Shown here piece by piece: positions 49,605-59,034 of a stretch of 64,000 nt of DNA. The translations under genes were made by a program, and so were the position numbers. The stretch comes from FEN-1191 sp964528845 (GTDB lineage Bacteria > Pseudomonadota > Gammaproteobacteria > Steroidobacterales > Steroidobacteraceae), in the NCBI GenBank assembly GCA_964528845.1, contig CAZGVE010000016.1:1-64000 (forward strand), read 5' to 3'. How positions within the stretch are numbered: the stretch's first letter is position 1; the number at the start of each line of letters is the position of its first letter. The notes below the pieces were generated by a model. It searched no databases. It was not told where the DNA came from and saw nothing but the letters and a program-made list of their open reading frames with translations.

Positions 49605-51456
49605 CAGCGGCCCCGCAGGAACAGCTGATCGATGTCGCTCAAGGAAAGACGCATCCAGGTCGGTCGGCCGTGGTTGCACTGGCTGGCGCGGTCGGTGCGT
49701 TCCATCTGGCGCAATAGCGCATCCATCTCGGCGAGACTCAGAGTCCGCTGCCCCCGCACCGCCGCGCGGCAGGCCACGTTCGCAAGCACGCGCTGCGCGG
49801 CGCCGTCGAGGTGGTGCACACCCTCCCCGGTGGCGAGCTCGAGCGCGAGCTGGCGCAGCACTGCCACGACGTCGGTGCCCTCCAGCACGGCCGGCACCCG
49901 CGTGACGTCGAGCTGCTGCTCGCCGCGACGCTGCAGCTGGAAGCCCAGGCGCTCGAACTGCGGCAGCTCGGCCAGCAATGCGTCGATCTCATGCTCCGCG
50001 GCACGCAGTTTCAGTGGCTCGAGCAGCAGCTGCGAGGCCGGTGCGGCCGCGTCGTATTGCGTCTTGAGCTGCTCGTACAGCACGCGCTCGTGCGCCGCAT
50101 GGGTGTCGACCAGTATCAGTCCTTCGCTGTCCTGCGCGAGGATGTAGAGCCCGTGAAGTTGGGCGATCGGCACTCCGAGCGGCAAGGCAGCCGTGACGGC
50201 CGCCGGCTCGCCCAGTGCCCGCGCGAGCGCGAACTGCGTGGTACGCGAGGGCACCGAGTACAGCTCGAAACCGGACTGCGCCGGCCGGTAGTCGGCCGGC
50301 AGCGGCTGCGCTGGCGGCGGCGGCGGCGNNNNNNNNNNNNNNNNNNNNNNNNNNNNNNNNNNNNNNNNNNNNNNNNNNNNNNNNNNNNNNNNNNNNNNNN
50401 NNNNNNNNNNNNNNNNNNNNNNNNNNNNGGCGGCGGCGGCGGCGCCACGCTGCTGGCAGGACGGGTTGCGGCAAGTGCGCGCTCGAGCGCATGAAATACC
50501 GCGTCATGCACCGCGCGGCTGTCGCGGAAGCGCAGCTCGAGCTTGGTCGGATGGGCATTGACGTCGATCTGGCGCGCGTCGATATCGAGATACAGCACAT
50601 AGCACGGATGGCGCCCGTGGTAGAGCACGTCCCGGTAGCCGAGCCGCGCCGCGTTGCCGAGTAGCCGATCCCGCACTGCGCGCCCGTTGACGAACCAGTA
50701 CTGCTGGTCGGGTTGCGCGCGCGCGCCGGTCGGCGCTCCAAGCCATCCGCGCAGGCGCATCGGCCCCAGCTGCTCATCGATACGGATCGCGTCCGCACGC
50801 AGTTCGGGCCCCAGGATACGGTCGATCCGCTGCTCCTGGCCCGACAGGTCCTGCGCCGCGTCCACGTCGAGCGCGACGCGTCCGCGATGGCGCAGGCGAA
50901 ATGCGGCGGCGGGCGCCGCGAGTGCGAGCCGCTCCACCAGTCGCAGGATGTGGCCGAATTCGGTCGGTTCGCTGCGAACGAAGCGGCGGCGCGCGGGCAC
51001 GTTGTAGAACAGGTCACGCACCTCGACGCTCGTGCCCTGCGGGTGCGCGGCGGGCCGGACGGTCCCGCGCTGGCCGCCCTCGACGACGAGCTCCGCGCCG
51101 CGCGCGGCATCGGCGGTGCGCGAGACCACGCGCACGCGCGCGACGGAGCCTATCGACGGCAGCGCCTCGCCGCGAAACCCGAGGGTCGCGATCGCCTCGA
51201 GGTCCTCGAGGCTCGCGATCTTGCTGGTCGCATGGCGTTCGAGCGCCAGCGGCAGTTCCGCCTCGGCGAGACCGCAGCCATCGTCGCGCACGCGGATCAG
51301 CTCGAGTCCTGCGCGTTCGACATCGATCTCGATGCGCGAGGCACCCGCATCGAGCGCGTTCTCGACCAGTTCCTTGACCACCGACGCCGGCCGCTCGATC
51401 ACCTCGCCGGCGGCGATCTGATCGATGAGCGTGGCAGGAAGAATCCGGATCGGCAT
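49604..51456 (-). CDS. mutL: DNA mismatch repair protein MutL, interrupted by an assembly gap
   Basis: The N-terminal GHKL ATPase shows PATLIDQIAAGEVIERPASV, ENALDAGASRIEIDV, DDGCGLAEAE and TLGFRGEALPSIGS. The C-terminal part has LVDTHAAHERVLYEQLK, which matches the MutL endonuclease motif D-x-HA-x2-E-x4-E with Thr in place of the common Gln. A run of 100 N splits the Pro-rich linker. The two halves lie in different frames only because of the placeholder length: reading into the gap from both sides gives in-phase CCG (Pro) codons, so the gene is probably intact. Start is the ATG at 51456. No mutH is expected if MutL is itself the nuclease. Confidence 0.92.
50329..50428. other. assembly gap of 100 N inside mutL
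   Basis: Exactly 100 undetermined bases, the usual placeholder for unknown length. Both edges end in the same (GGC)n repeat on the plus strand, five or more units each, so the contig ends may even overlap. The true length is unknown. Confidence 0.95.
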
Positions 51457-51541
51457 CCCGGTCCCAGGCAGCAGGGAAGCGCGGCAGTGTACACGCCCAC
51501 GCCGCATGCGACCCACGGGCCGGTGCGACCAGGGCGCGAGG

Positions 51542-52864
51542 CTAGGGTGTGTTGCGCGCTACCTCGGCCCGAGCGTCGCGCTGGTGGCTGTGCGCGAACT
51601 GGCTGCCCTCGGGAGGATTGTCCTGGAAGTAGCGCTCGATGCCGTTGAAAACTGCCCCCGCGAGCTGCTGCTGGTGGGCCGGCGTGCGCAGCAGCCGCTC
51701 CTCCTCCGGATTGGATATATAGGCGGTCTCGACCAGCAGCGAGGGGATGTCGGGCGACTTGAGCACGACGAAGGCTGCCTGCTGCACCTCGCGCCTGCGC
51801 ACCGCGCCGACACCATCGAGCGCACCGAGCACGCGATCGGCAGCCTCGCCGCTGGCGCTGATGCTCGCACTCTGTGACAGGCTCAGCAGCAATGGGCGCA
51901 GATCCGGACTCTGATCAGAAAGCGAAATGCCGCCCTTCAGGTCGGCCGCGTTCTCCTGATCGGCGAGCATCCGCGCCGCTTCACTCGATGCACCGCGGTC
52001 CGACAGGATATAGACCGAAGCGCCCGAGACCTCGCGATCACGAATCGCATCGGCATGGATCGATACGAACATGTCGGCATGGGCCGCAGCGGCACGCTCC
52101 ATGCGGTTGCGCAACGGTACGAAGCGATCGCCATCGCGCGTGAGCACCGCGCGCATGCCCGGCACGGCATCGATGCGTGCCGCGAGCGCGCGCGCAATCG
52201 CCAGCGTCACGTCCTTCTCGCGCGTCCCCGCCGCCCCCGTGGCGCCCGGATCCATGCCGCCGTGCCCGGCGTCGACGGCAACGATCACCGAGCGTTCGCC
52301 GGGCGGCGGCGCATGCGCAGCGGCGTGAATGCGGACCGGTGCCCGAACCGGCGCCACTGCCGCAGCGGGCGTCGGCGTTGCTGCCGGACTCAACGCGGCG
52401 GCCGCTGTAGCGGCGGCAGGTGCCGGAGCATCCGCCGCGTCCAGAGCGCCGCGATCGCCAAGTGCGATACGCAGCAGGCAGGCGCCCGGCCCGACGCAGT
52501 GCCCAGAGTGAAAAGCCACGGCACGCGACAGTTCGAGCACCACGCGCAACTGACGGGGCTCGGGATAGCCGGTGCGCACTCGCAGCACCATGCTGCCGGC
52601 CGGCGGACTCGGGAGCGCCGCAGCGCGGTGCGTATCCGGCAGATCGAGCACGAGCCGCTCTGGCGCGTGCAGGCGGAAAATATGCACGGCAGTCGGCCCG
52701 GACAGCGCGAGGGTCAGCAGCGTAACGTGCGGCTGGGCATCCACCGTCAGACGCTCCAGGCGCACCGGCAGCTCGGCGCACGCCAAGGCCGGTCCGAGCA
52801 GCCCCGCTGCTGCCCATCCGAAGCAGCAGAAAGCCATCAGTCGGGAACGGAACCGGATACCCAC
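51542..52864 (-). CDS. N-acetylmuramoyl-L-alanine amidase, AmiB/AmiC type
   Basis: A 440-aa periplasmic amidase that splits septal peptidoglycan between muramic acid and L-Ala. After the signal (ending ALACAELP) comes an AMIN domain (about residues 25-125; LVLDLPDT), an Ala/Pro-rich linker, and an Amidase_3 domain with the zinc ligands in VAVDAGHGGMDPGA, TREKDVTLAIA and FVSIHADAI, and the catalytic Glu in LLVETAYISNPEEE. GTG at 52864 has AGGAG upstream; a longer ATG start at 52903 is possible. Location between tsaE and mutL matches amiB in E. coli. Confidence 0.92.
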   Translation of the reverse strand: MGIRFRSRLMAFCCFGWAAAGLLGPALACAELPVRLERLTVDAQPHVTLLTLALSGPTAVHIFRLHAPERLVLDLPDTHRAAALPSPPAGSMVLRVRTGYPEPRQLRVVLELSRAVAFHSGHCVGPGACLLRIALGDRGALDAADAPAPAAATAAAALSPAATPTPAAAVAPVRAPVRIHAAAHAPPPGERSVIVAVDAGHGGMDPGATGAAGTREKDVTLAIARALAARIDAVPGMRAVLTRDGDRFVPLRNRMERAAAAHADMFVSIHADAIRDREVSGASVYILSDRGASSEAARMLADQENAADLKGGISLSDQSPDLRPLLLSLSQSASISASGEAADRVLGALDGVGAVRRREVQQAAFVVLKSPDIPSLLVETAYISNPEEERLLRTPAHQQQLAGAVFNGIERYFQDNPPEGSQFAHSHQRDARAEVARNTP

Positions 52865-52960
52865 GCTCTGGAGGTCTCCTGGAAGTGCGCGCGCCGCGCG
52901 CACGCAATCTAATCCAGAGCACCCGTTATATCAATATTTCAGTGAGATAGACACTTAAGC

Positions 52961-53473
52961 TCAATTCAATACTGATGTTTCCGGCTGCGCCGCCTGCGCC
53001 AGCCACTGCGTCCCGCTGCGCGTGTGCGCGACGGCGCGGCATTCGCGACCGGCGCCCAGGACCGTCAGCTGCAGCGCCAGATCCGGCGGCGGCAATGCTT
53101 CGCCCGCGTGCTCCGGCCATTCGATGAGCACCAGATGGCGATCGGCAAAATAATCACGCAATCCGAGTACCTCGATATCCTGCGCTCCGCGGAGCCGGTA
53201 GCAATCGACATGCACCGCGAGCCCCTGGATCAGCGGATAGAGCTCGAGCAGCGCGTAGCTGGGACTGCGTACCGGCTCCCGGACCCCGAGACCGCGCAGC
53301 AGCGCCGCCACGAGCGTGGTCTTGCCGGTACCGAGCTGTCCGGACAGATAAGCCAGCCGCGGGCCCGGCGCGTCCCAGGGGCAGGCACCGCCCAGCACCG
53401 CGCCGAGACGCTCCGTCGCGTCCGGATCCGGAAGGTGCCACTGCAGGGACGTGGGGTCTTGCGCCATCGGCAT
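52961..53473 (-). CDS. tsaE: tRNA threonylcarbamoyladenosine biosynthesis ATPase TsaE
   Basis: A 170-aa P-loop protein: YLSGQLGTGKTTLVAALLRG (Walker A), SPSYALLELYPL, VHVDCYRLRG and LVLIEWPEHAG are all TsaE signatures. It assists TsaB/TsaD in making t6A37 of ANN-decoding tRNAs. It starts 6 bases after nnrD. The N-terminal Met-Pro could be replaced by the ATG two codons later. Confidence 0.93.
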   Translation of the reverse strand: MPMAQDPTSLQWHLPDPDATERLGAVLGGACPWDAPGPRLAYLSGQLGTGKTTLVAALLRGLGVREPVRSPSYALLELYPLIQGLAVHVDCYRLRGAQDIEVLGLRDYFADRHLVLIEWPEHAGEALPPPDLALQLTVLGAGRECRAVAHTRSGTQWLAQAAQPETSVLN

Positions 53474-53479
53474 CGAGCC

Positions 53480-54958
53480 CTAGCGATTGACCCAGCGCGT
53501 GAGCCCTTCGGCCACTTCGAGCGCGAGCACTCCGCGCGCACGATCACGCGCCAGCTCGTCCCCGGCGAGGGCGTGCGCGAGCACTGCGGCGCGCGCGGCC
53601 AGCCACACCGAACCGCACTGCGCGATGACACCGGCGATCGCGCCTGTCAGCACGTCGCCCATCCCCGCGGCGGCCATCGCCGGATTGCCTCGCTCGCAGA
53701 TCGCAGGCACGTGAGTGCCGCAGGCGATCAGGGTACCTGCCCCCTTGAGCACGATCGCGGCCTGCGGATGCCTGGCGCTGAGCGCGTACAGCGCCGCCAG
53801 CCGGTCGGCCTGCACGGTCTGCGGGTCCGTCTGGAGCAAGCGCGCAGCTTCCCCCGGATGGGGCGTCAGCACCGAGCGCGCTGGCGCGCTGCGCTCCATG
53901 CCTGCCAGCAGATTGAGGGCATCGGCATCGATCACGAGCGGCTTGCCACACTCGAGCGCCTGCAGGCACAGGCTTCTCGACCAGGACGAGCGACCGAGCC
54001 CGGGCCCCACCGCCACGACATCCGCGGCCGTCAGCAACTCTCCGAGTGCGGTTTCATTCCCGATCCCATGGACCATCAGCTCCGGCCGACCGCTGGCGAT
54101 GGCGAGCAGGTTCTCGGGCGCCGTCGCCACCGTCACCAGCCCCGCACCGACCCGCAGGCAGGCTTCGCCCGCCAGGCGCACCGCGCCCGGCATGCCAGGC
54201 CCACCGCCGATGATCAGCACGCGACCGAAATCTCCCTTGTTCGCCTCGCGGCGTCGCGGCGGCAGCGCCTGCGTGATATCCGCCTCTCCGAGGCGTTCGA
54301 GCAGCGGACGGAAGCGCGGCTCGTCAGGGGGCGACACTTCCAGATCGTCGAATACGAGGCGTCCTGCGAGTTCAGGCCCGGCACCGAGGAACAGTCCGGT
54401 CTTCAGTGCGACGAAGCTGATCGTGCAGTCCGCCTGTACGGCCGCGCCCATGACAGCCCCGGTGTCGGCATTGAGCCCGGAGGGCACATCGAGCGCGAGC
54501 ACCGGCAAGGCCAGCGCGTTGATCGCGTGAATCGCCTCTGCCAGCGCGGGCCGCACCGCGGCATTGAGCCCGGTGCCCAGCAGCGCGTCGACGATCACCT
54601 CGGAGTTGGCGAGCCGGTCGGCCTCGAACGGGCTCACGTGACCGCCGCTGGCACGGAATTCCTGCCAGGCCCGGCGTGCATCCCCGGCCAGGGACTCAGG
54701 CGGCACGGCGGCCAGCACGGTCACCGTGAGACCGGCGGCCTGCGCGAAGCGCGCCAGCACATACCCGTCACCGCCGTTGTTGCCCCCTCCGGTCACGATG
54801 GTGAGTCTGAGCGCCGTCGGCCAGCGGCTGCGCAGCGTGCGCAGTGCCGCCTCGGCCGCGCGCCGCATCAGCGTATAGCCCTCGGTACCCTGGGCGATGT
54901 ACCAGGCATCCAGCGCGCGCACCTGGGCCACCGAATAGAGCAGACTGGCAGCGGACAT
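53480..54958 (-). CDS. nnrD: bifunctional NAD(P)H-hydrate epimerase/dehydratase
   Basis: A 492-aa fused enzyme that repairs hydrated NAD(P)H. The N-terminal epimerase (YjeF_N, about 1-215) has VTGGGNNGGDGYVLARFA and LALDVPSGLNADTGAV; the C-terminal ADP-dependent dehydratase (about 225-492) has GDFGRVLIIGGGPGMPGAV, VVAVGPGLGRS, LTPHPGEAARLL and NPAMAAAGMGDVLTGA. Start is the ATG at 54958, 32 bases from the divergent queG start. Gene order as in E. coli (nnr-tsaE-amiB). Confidence 0.95.
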   Translation of the reverse strand: MSAASLLYSVAQVRALDAWYIAQGTEGYTLMRRAAEAALRTLRSRWPTALRLTIVTGGGNNGGDGYVLARFAQAAGLTVTVLAAVPPESLAGDARRAWQEFRASGGHVSPFEADRLANSEVIVDALLGTGLNAAVRPALAEAIHAINALALPVLALDVPSGLNADTGAVMGAAVQADCTISFVALKTGLFLGAGPELAGRLVFDDLEVSPPDEPRFRPLLERLGEADITQALPPRRREANKGDFGRVLIIGGGPGMPGAVRLAGEACLRVGAGLVTVATAPENLLAIASGRPELMVHGIGNETALGELLTAADVVAVGPGLGRSSWSRSLCLQALECGKPLVIDADALNLLAGMERSAPARSVLTPHPGEAARLLQTDPQTVQADRLAALYALSARHPQAAIVLKGAGTLIACGTHVPAICERGNPAMAAAGMGDVLTGAIAGVIAQCGSVWLAARAAVLAHALAGDELARDRARGVLALEVAEGLTRWVNR

Positions 54959-54990
54959 CAGGGGATTATACTGGCGGCCGCGCCGCGCCC

Positions 54991-56082
54991 ATGCCCGATC
55001 AACACCACCCCGCAGCCGATCCACCCAGCGACGCGCAGCGCGCGCTGCGTAGCGCCATCGATGCCGCGGCGCGCGAGCTGGGATTCGATGCCATCGGCGT
55101 CAGCGGCGTCGAACTGGAACCCGATGAGCGCCACCTCGAGACCTGGCTCGAGCTCGGCCGGCACGGCGAGATGCACTACATGGCGCGCCACGGGCGCAAG
55201 CGCAGCCGGCCTGCGCTGCTGCTGCCGGGAACCCTGCGCGTCATCGCAGCGCGCATGAACTACCGGGCCGCCGATGCGCTGCCGGCCGAGCCCGTGCTCG
55301 CCGACTCTCAAGCCGCGTACGTGTCGCGCTACGCGCTCGGCCGGGACTACCACAAACTGATGCGCGCCTCGCTGCGTGCACTCGCACGCTCGATCGCACG
55401 GCTCGCCGGACCCCATGGCCATCGCGTGTTCGTCGACAGCGCCCCCGTGCTCGAGAAGGCACTGGCACGCAATGCCGGCCTCGGCTGGATCGGCAAGCAC
55501 ACCAACCTGATCGCGCGGGATGCCGGCTCGTGGTTCTTCCTCGGGGAGATCTACACCGACCTGCCACTGCCTGCCGACGCCCCAGCCAGCGAGCATTGCG
55601 GTACCTGCAGTGCGTGCCTGCCGGCCTGTCCGACCGGAGCGATCGTGGCGCCATACCAGCTCGATGCGCGGCGCTGCATTTCCTATCTGACCATCGAGCT
55701 TGCCGGCGCGATCCCGGAACCACTGCGACCGGCCATCGGCAATCGCATCTACGGCTGCGACGACTGCCAGCTGGTCTGCCCGTGGAACAAGTTCGCACGC
55801 GCTGCCGCCCATCCGGACTTCCGCGTCCGTCACGGGCTGGACGCGCCACGCCTCACGACGCTGTTTGGCTGGAGTGCGGCGCAGTTCGTCGAGCGGATGC
55901 GCGGCTCGGCCATCCATCGCGTCGGCCACGAGCGCTGGCTGCGCAACATTGCGGTGGCGCTCGGCAATGCTGCCACCTCGGGGGCCGTGCTGTCGGCGTT
56001 GCACGCGCGCGCCGGCGACCCCTCGCCGCTGGTGCGCGAGCACGTGCATTGGGCCTTGGCGCAGCATCGCGCTCGCGCCTGA
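54991..56082 (+). CDS. queG: epoxyqueuosine reductase
   Basis: A 363-aa cobalamin- and iron-sulfur-dependent enzyme for the last step of queuosine synthesis in tRNA. It has GFDAIGVSGVELEPDERHLE, VFVDSAPVLEKALARNAGLG WIGKHTN (a conserved element), two 4Fe-4S sites (CGTCSACLPACPTGAI, then CDDCQLVCPWNKFA) and a C-terminal HEAT-like part. The ATG at 54991 is used; the upstream frame is antisense to nnrD. Divergent from nnrD, as in E. coli. Confidence 0.95.
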   Translation: MPDQHHPAADPPSDAQRALRSAIDAAARELGFDAIGVSGVELEPDERHLETWLELGRHGEMHYMARHGRKRSRPALLLPGTLRVIAARMNYRAADALPAEPVLADSQAAYVSRYALGRDYHKLMRASLRALARSIARLAGPHGHRVFVDSAPVLEKALARNAGLGWIGKHTNLIARDAGSWFFLGEIYTDLPLPADAPASEHCGTCSACLPACPTGAIVAPYQLDARRCISYLTIELAGAIPEPLRPAIGNRIYGCDDCQLVCPWNKFARAAAHPDFRVRHGLDAPRLTTLFGWSAAQFVERMRGSAIHRVGHERWLRNIAVALGNAATSGAVLSALHARAGDPSPLVREHVHWALAQHRARA

Positions 56083-56100
56083 GCCACAGGCCGCGGCTCC

Positions 56101-56125
56101 GGCGGGCCCGGCGGGCCCGGCGGGC
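56101..56125. repeat. short tandem repeat GGCGGGCCC
   Basis: Two full copies and seven bases of a third copy of the 9-base unit lie in the 48-base gap between the convergent ends of queG and panC. The unit contains the palindrome GGGCCC, so the transcript could fold on either strand. Confidence 0.7.
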
Positions 56126-56130
56126 GTGCT

Positions 56131-56988
56131 TCAGCCTGCGCTGCGGCGCGCGCGCATATTGTCGATCAGCCGGGCCCGCCCGAGCCGCGCCGCCGTCAGC
56201 ACGATCAGCTCCTGGTGTCCGCCGCCGGGCACGGCCAGGTCCGCGGCAGCACGCACGCTGAAGTAGTCGACCCGCATTCCGGCGTGCTCGAGTGCCGCGC
56301 GGCCAGCTTGCTCGAGCAGCGCGAAGTCGCCTGCTCCGGCATCGATCGCCTGCACCGCCTCGCGCAGCGCCTGATGTATCGCGGGGGCGCGCGCACGCTC
56401 CTCCTCGCTCAGGTAGCGGTTGCGCGAACTGAGCGCCAGCCCGTCACCGGCGCGCACCGTCGGGGCGGCGATGACCTCGAGCGGCAGCGCCAGATCCAGG
56501 GCCATGCGGCGCACGATCATGAACTGCTGGTAGTCCTTCTCGCCGAACACGGCGACTTCCGCCCCCACGATGCCGAACAGCCGCGCGACGACGGTTGCGA
56601 CCCCATCGAAGTGCCCGGGGCGGAACGCGCCGCAGAGGATTTCGGACAGGCCGCGCACGCTGACCAGCGTGGCCTGCGTGCCGCCATCGGGGTAGATCTC
56701 CTCGACGCTCGGTGCAAACAGCAGATCACAGCGGCCCTCGACCAGCAGCCGTGCGTCCTCCACCGGCGTGCGCGGATAGCGCGCGAAGTCCTCGTTGGGC
56801 CCGAACTGCAGCGGGTTGACGAATACGCTGGCCACGACGCGATCGGCGCGGTGGCGGGCTGCGGCCAGCAGGCTCATGTGTCCTGCATGCAGATTGCCCA
56901 TCGTCGGCACGAACCCGACACGCAGCCCGGCCTCGTGCCAGGCACGAACGCGCGCGCGCACTGCGGAGATCGTAGTGACTGTCTCCAT
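56131..56988 (-). CDS. panC: pantothenate synthetase
   Basis: A 285-aa enzyme that joins pantoate and beta-alanine with ATP. Signatures: RVGFVPTMGNLHAGHMSLL (HxGH), SVFVNPLQFGPNEDFARYPR, VFGEKDYQQFMIVRRM, GLALSSRNRYLSEEER. Start ATG at 56988 with the usual METVTTISAVR beginning; the longer frame reads through panB. It follows panB by 11 bases. Confidence 0.95.
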   Translation of the reverse strand: METVTTISAVRARVRAWHEAGLRVGFVPTMGNLHAGHMSLLAAARHRADRVVASVFVNPLQFGPNEDFARYPRTPVEDARLLVEGRCDLLFAPSVEEIYPDGGTQATLVSVRGLSEILCGAFRPGHFDGVATVVARLFGIVGAEVAVFGEKDYQQFMIVRRMALDLALPLEVIAAPTVRAGDGLALSSRNRYLSEEERARAPAIHQALREAVQAIDAGAGDFALLEQAGRAALEHAGMRVDYFSVRAAADLAVPGGGHQELIVLTAARLGRARLIDNMRARRSAG

Positions 56989-56999
56989 CTGCGTTCGGC

Positions 57000-57827
57000 T
57001 CAGAAACTGTGTTCGGCGCCCGGATACTCGCCCGACTTGACGGCACGGACATACGCGGCCACCGCATCCTGGTTGGTCGCACCACCGGCCATGAAGTTGC
57101 GCACGAAGCGCGGCTTGCGTCCGGACGTGATGTCGAGGATGTCGTACAGCACCAGGATCTGGCCGTCGGTGTCCGGTCCCGCGCCGATACCGATCACGGG
57201 TACCTGCACTGCCTGCGTGATGGTGCGTCCGAGCTCTGCCGGGATGCATTCGAGCAGCAGCAGATCCGCGCCGGCGGCCTCGAGCGCCAGCGCGTCCTCG
57301 AGCATGCGCTGCGCCGCCGCCGCTTCGCGTCCCTGAACCCGGAAGCCGCCGGTCTTGTGCACGGACTGCGGCTTGAGCCCGAGGTGCGCGCACACCGCGA
57401 TATCGTGATGCGCCAGGAAGGACACGATCTCGGTCTGCCCCTGCCCGCTCTCGAGCTTGATCACGCTCGCGCCCCCTTCCTGCATCATCCGCACCGCGTT
57501 GGCGAGCGCGCGCTCGCTCGACGGATAGCTCATGAACGGCAGGTCGGCCATCAGCAGCGGCCGATGCAGGCCCCGGGCGACGGCGGCGCAGTGATAGACC
57601 ATCTGGTCCATCGTGACCGGGACCGTGGTGTCATGACCCTGGATCACCATGCCGACCGAATCCCCGGCGAGCGCAATATCGACGTCGGCCTGATCGAGCA
57701 CCGCGGCGAAGCTCGCATCGTAGGCGGTCAGACAGGCGATCTTCTCGCCCTGCTCCTTCATGCGCGCGAGCGTCGAGAGGGTCACCGGCGCGCGTTCGGA
57801 ATTGCGTTGCTGAAGATGGGTATACAT
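57000..57827 (-). CDS. panB: 3-methyl-2-oxobutanoate hydroxymethyltransferase
   Basis: A 275-aa enzyme that makes ketopantoate from 2-oxoisovalerate. It shows KIACLTAYDASFAAVLDQAD, IALAGDSVGMVIQGHDTTVP, VCAHLGLKPQSVHKTGGFRV and VIGIGAGPDTDGQILVLYD. Normal length. It lies between the deoxynucleoside kinase and panC genes on the same strand. Confidence 0.95.
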   Translation of the reverse strand: MYTHLQQRNSERAPVTLSTLARMKEQGEKIACLTAYDASFAAVLDQADVDIALAGDSVGMVIQGHDTTVPVTMDQMVYHCAAVARGLHRPLLMADLPFMSYPSSERALANAVRMMQEGGASVIKLESGQGQTEIVSFLAHHDIAVCAHLGLKPQSVHKTGGFRVQGREAAAAQRMLEDALALEAAGADLLLLECIPAELGRTITQAVQVPVIGIGAGPDTDGQILVLYDILDITSGRKPRFVRNFMAGGATNQDAVAAYVRAVKSGEYPGAEHSF

Positions 57828-57872
57828 GGCGAGAGGATGAAGCAGGCGCCGGCGACACGCAACCGCGCCACG

Positions 57873-58529
57873 CTAGAGCGCGGCGTGGCGCAGCGGATTG
57901 TAGTACAGCCGGCCGCGGCGCATCCGCCGTATCGCCGCGAGCAGCTCCTCGAAATCGACGTCGCTGTGCAGCGGATCGATCGCCGCGGCATTGACGATCA
58001 GCAGCGGTCCGGCTTCATACGCATGGAAGAAACGCGCATAGGCTTCGTTGAGCCGCTCGAGGTAGGCCCGATCGATGAACTGCTCGTGCTGGATGCCGCG
58101 GCGACCGATACGGCCCAGCAGCACGTCCACCGGCGCCTGCAGGTACAGCACGAGATCGGGGACCGGCGCGTCGATGGCGAGACTGCGGTGCACCTGCTCG
58201 TACAGGCGGTATTCCTCCTCATCGAGCGTGGTGCGCGCGAACAGCTGGTCCTTGTCGATCAGGTAGTCCGCGATCCGCAGCCGCGCGAACAGGTCCTGCT
58301 GCTTGAGGGCCGCCAGCTGCTGGGCGCGCTGGAACAGGAAATAGAGCTGCGCCGGCAGCGCCGCGGCCCGCGGATTGCGATAGAAGCGCTCGAGAAACGG
58401 ATTATCCGCGGCCTGCTCGAGCACCAGCTCGGCGCCGAGTTTCTCGGCCAGTCGTGTGGCCAGCGTCGTCTTGCCGACGCCGATCGGGCCTTCCACGACA
58501 ATGAACCGTTGCGGCAGCTCTTCAGGCAT
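57873..58529 (-). CDS. deoxynucleoside kinase (dGK/dAK family)
   Basis: A 218-aa P-loop kinase: FIVVEGPIGVGKTTLATRLA (Walker A), ELVLEQAADNPFLERFYRNP, IADYLIDKDQLFARTTLDEE and LVLYLQAPVDVLLGRIGRRG (the LID-type Arg region). Such enzymes phosphorylate deoxyadenosine or deoxyguanosine; this gene stands between folK and panB in many Gammaproteobacteria. Its first 8 bases overlap the end of folK. Confidence 0.85.
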   Translation of the reverse strand: MPEELPQRFIVVEGPIGVGKTTLATRLAEKLGAELVLEQAADNPFLERFYRNPRAAALPAQLYFLFQRAQQLAALKQQDLFARLRIADYLIDKDQLFARTTLDEEEYRLYEQVHRSLAIDAPVPDLVLYLQAPVDVLLGRIGRRGIQHEQFIDRAYLERLNEAYARFFHAYEAGPLLIVNAAAIDPLHSDVDFEELLAAIRRMRRGRLYYNPLRHAAL

Positions 58530-59034
58530 TGCACCGATCCTGCGCGCCGTCCAGCAGCCACAGGCCGTCGCGGCCGACGCGCGCGGCCAGATCCGCGATC
58601 CGGCCTTCCCCGGGCAGCGTCAGCTCCGGGGCCAGCTCCGCCAGTGGAAAGAGCACGAAATTGCGCACCATCAGACCCGCATGCGGCAACGTGAGCCCGG
58701 GCTCCTGCACTCGCAGCTGTGAGAACAGCAGCAGGTCGAGATCGATGCGCCGTGGCGCCCAGCGCACGCGCTCCGGCGCGCGGCCGAGCCGGAGCTCGAG
58801 CGCGCGTAGCGCATCAAAGAACGGATGCACGTCCAGCTGCGTGACCAGTCCGGCGGCCGCGTTCACGTAGTCAGGCTGTGCGAGCCCACCTAAGGGGCGC
58901 GAGCCGTACAGCGAGGACCTGCGGTACAGGCGCGTGTCGGGCAGCTCGGACAGTGCCGCGAGCGCATGGCTGACCTGGCGGGCAGGGTCGTCCAGATTGC
59001 TGCCGACGCCGACGTAGGCCGGATGCCAGGGCAT
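58522..59034 (-). CDS. folK: 6-hydroxymethyl-7,8-dihydropterin pyrophosphokinase
   Basis: A 170-aa folate enzyme. Signatures: AYVGVGSNLDDPARQVSHAL, YGSRPLGGLAQPDYVNAAA, LELRLGRAPERVRWAPRRID LDLLLF and LPHAGLMVRNFVLFPLAELA. The start codon follows the pcnB stop directly (TGAATG), so the two genes are coupled, as in E. coli. Confidence 0.94.
   Translation of the reverse strand: MPWHPAYVGVGSNLDDPARQVSHALAALSELPDTRLYRRSSLYGSRPLGGLAQPDYVNAAAGLVTQLDVHPFFDALRALELRLGRAPERVRWAPRRIDLDLLLFSQLRVQEPGLTLPHAGLMVRNFVLFPLAELAPELTLPGEGRIADLAARVGRDGLWLLDGAQDRCNA

Noticed and set aside
53024..55258. A 744-aa open frame on the plus strand antisense to tsaE and nnrD
   Set aside because: It mirrors two well-supported genes on the other strand; its product is Arg/His/Gln-rich with no domain, typical of antisense frames in GC-rich DNA.
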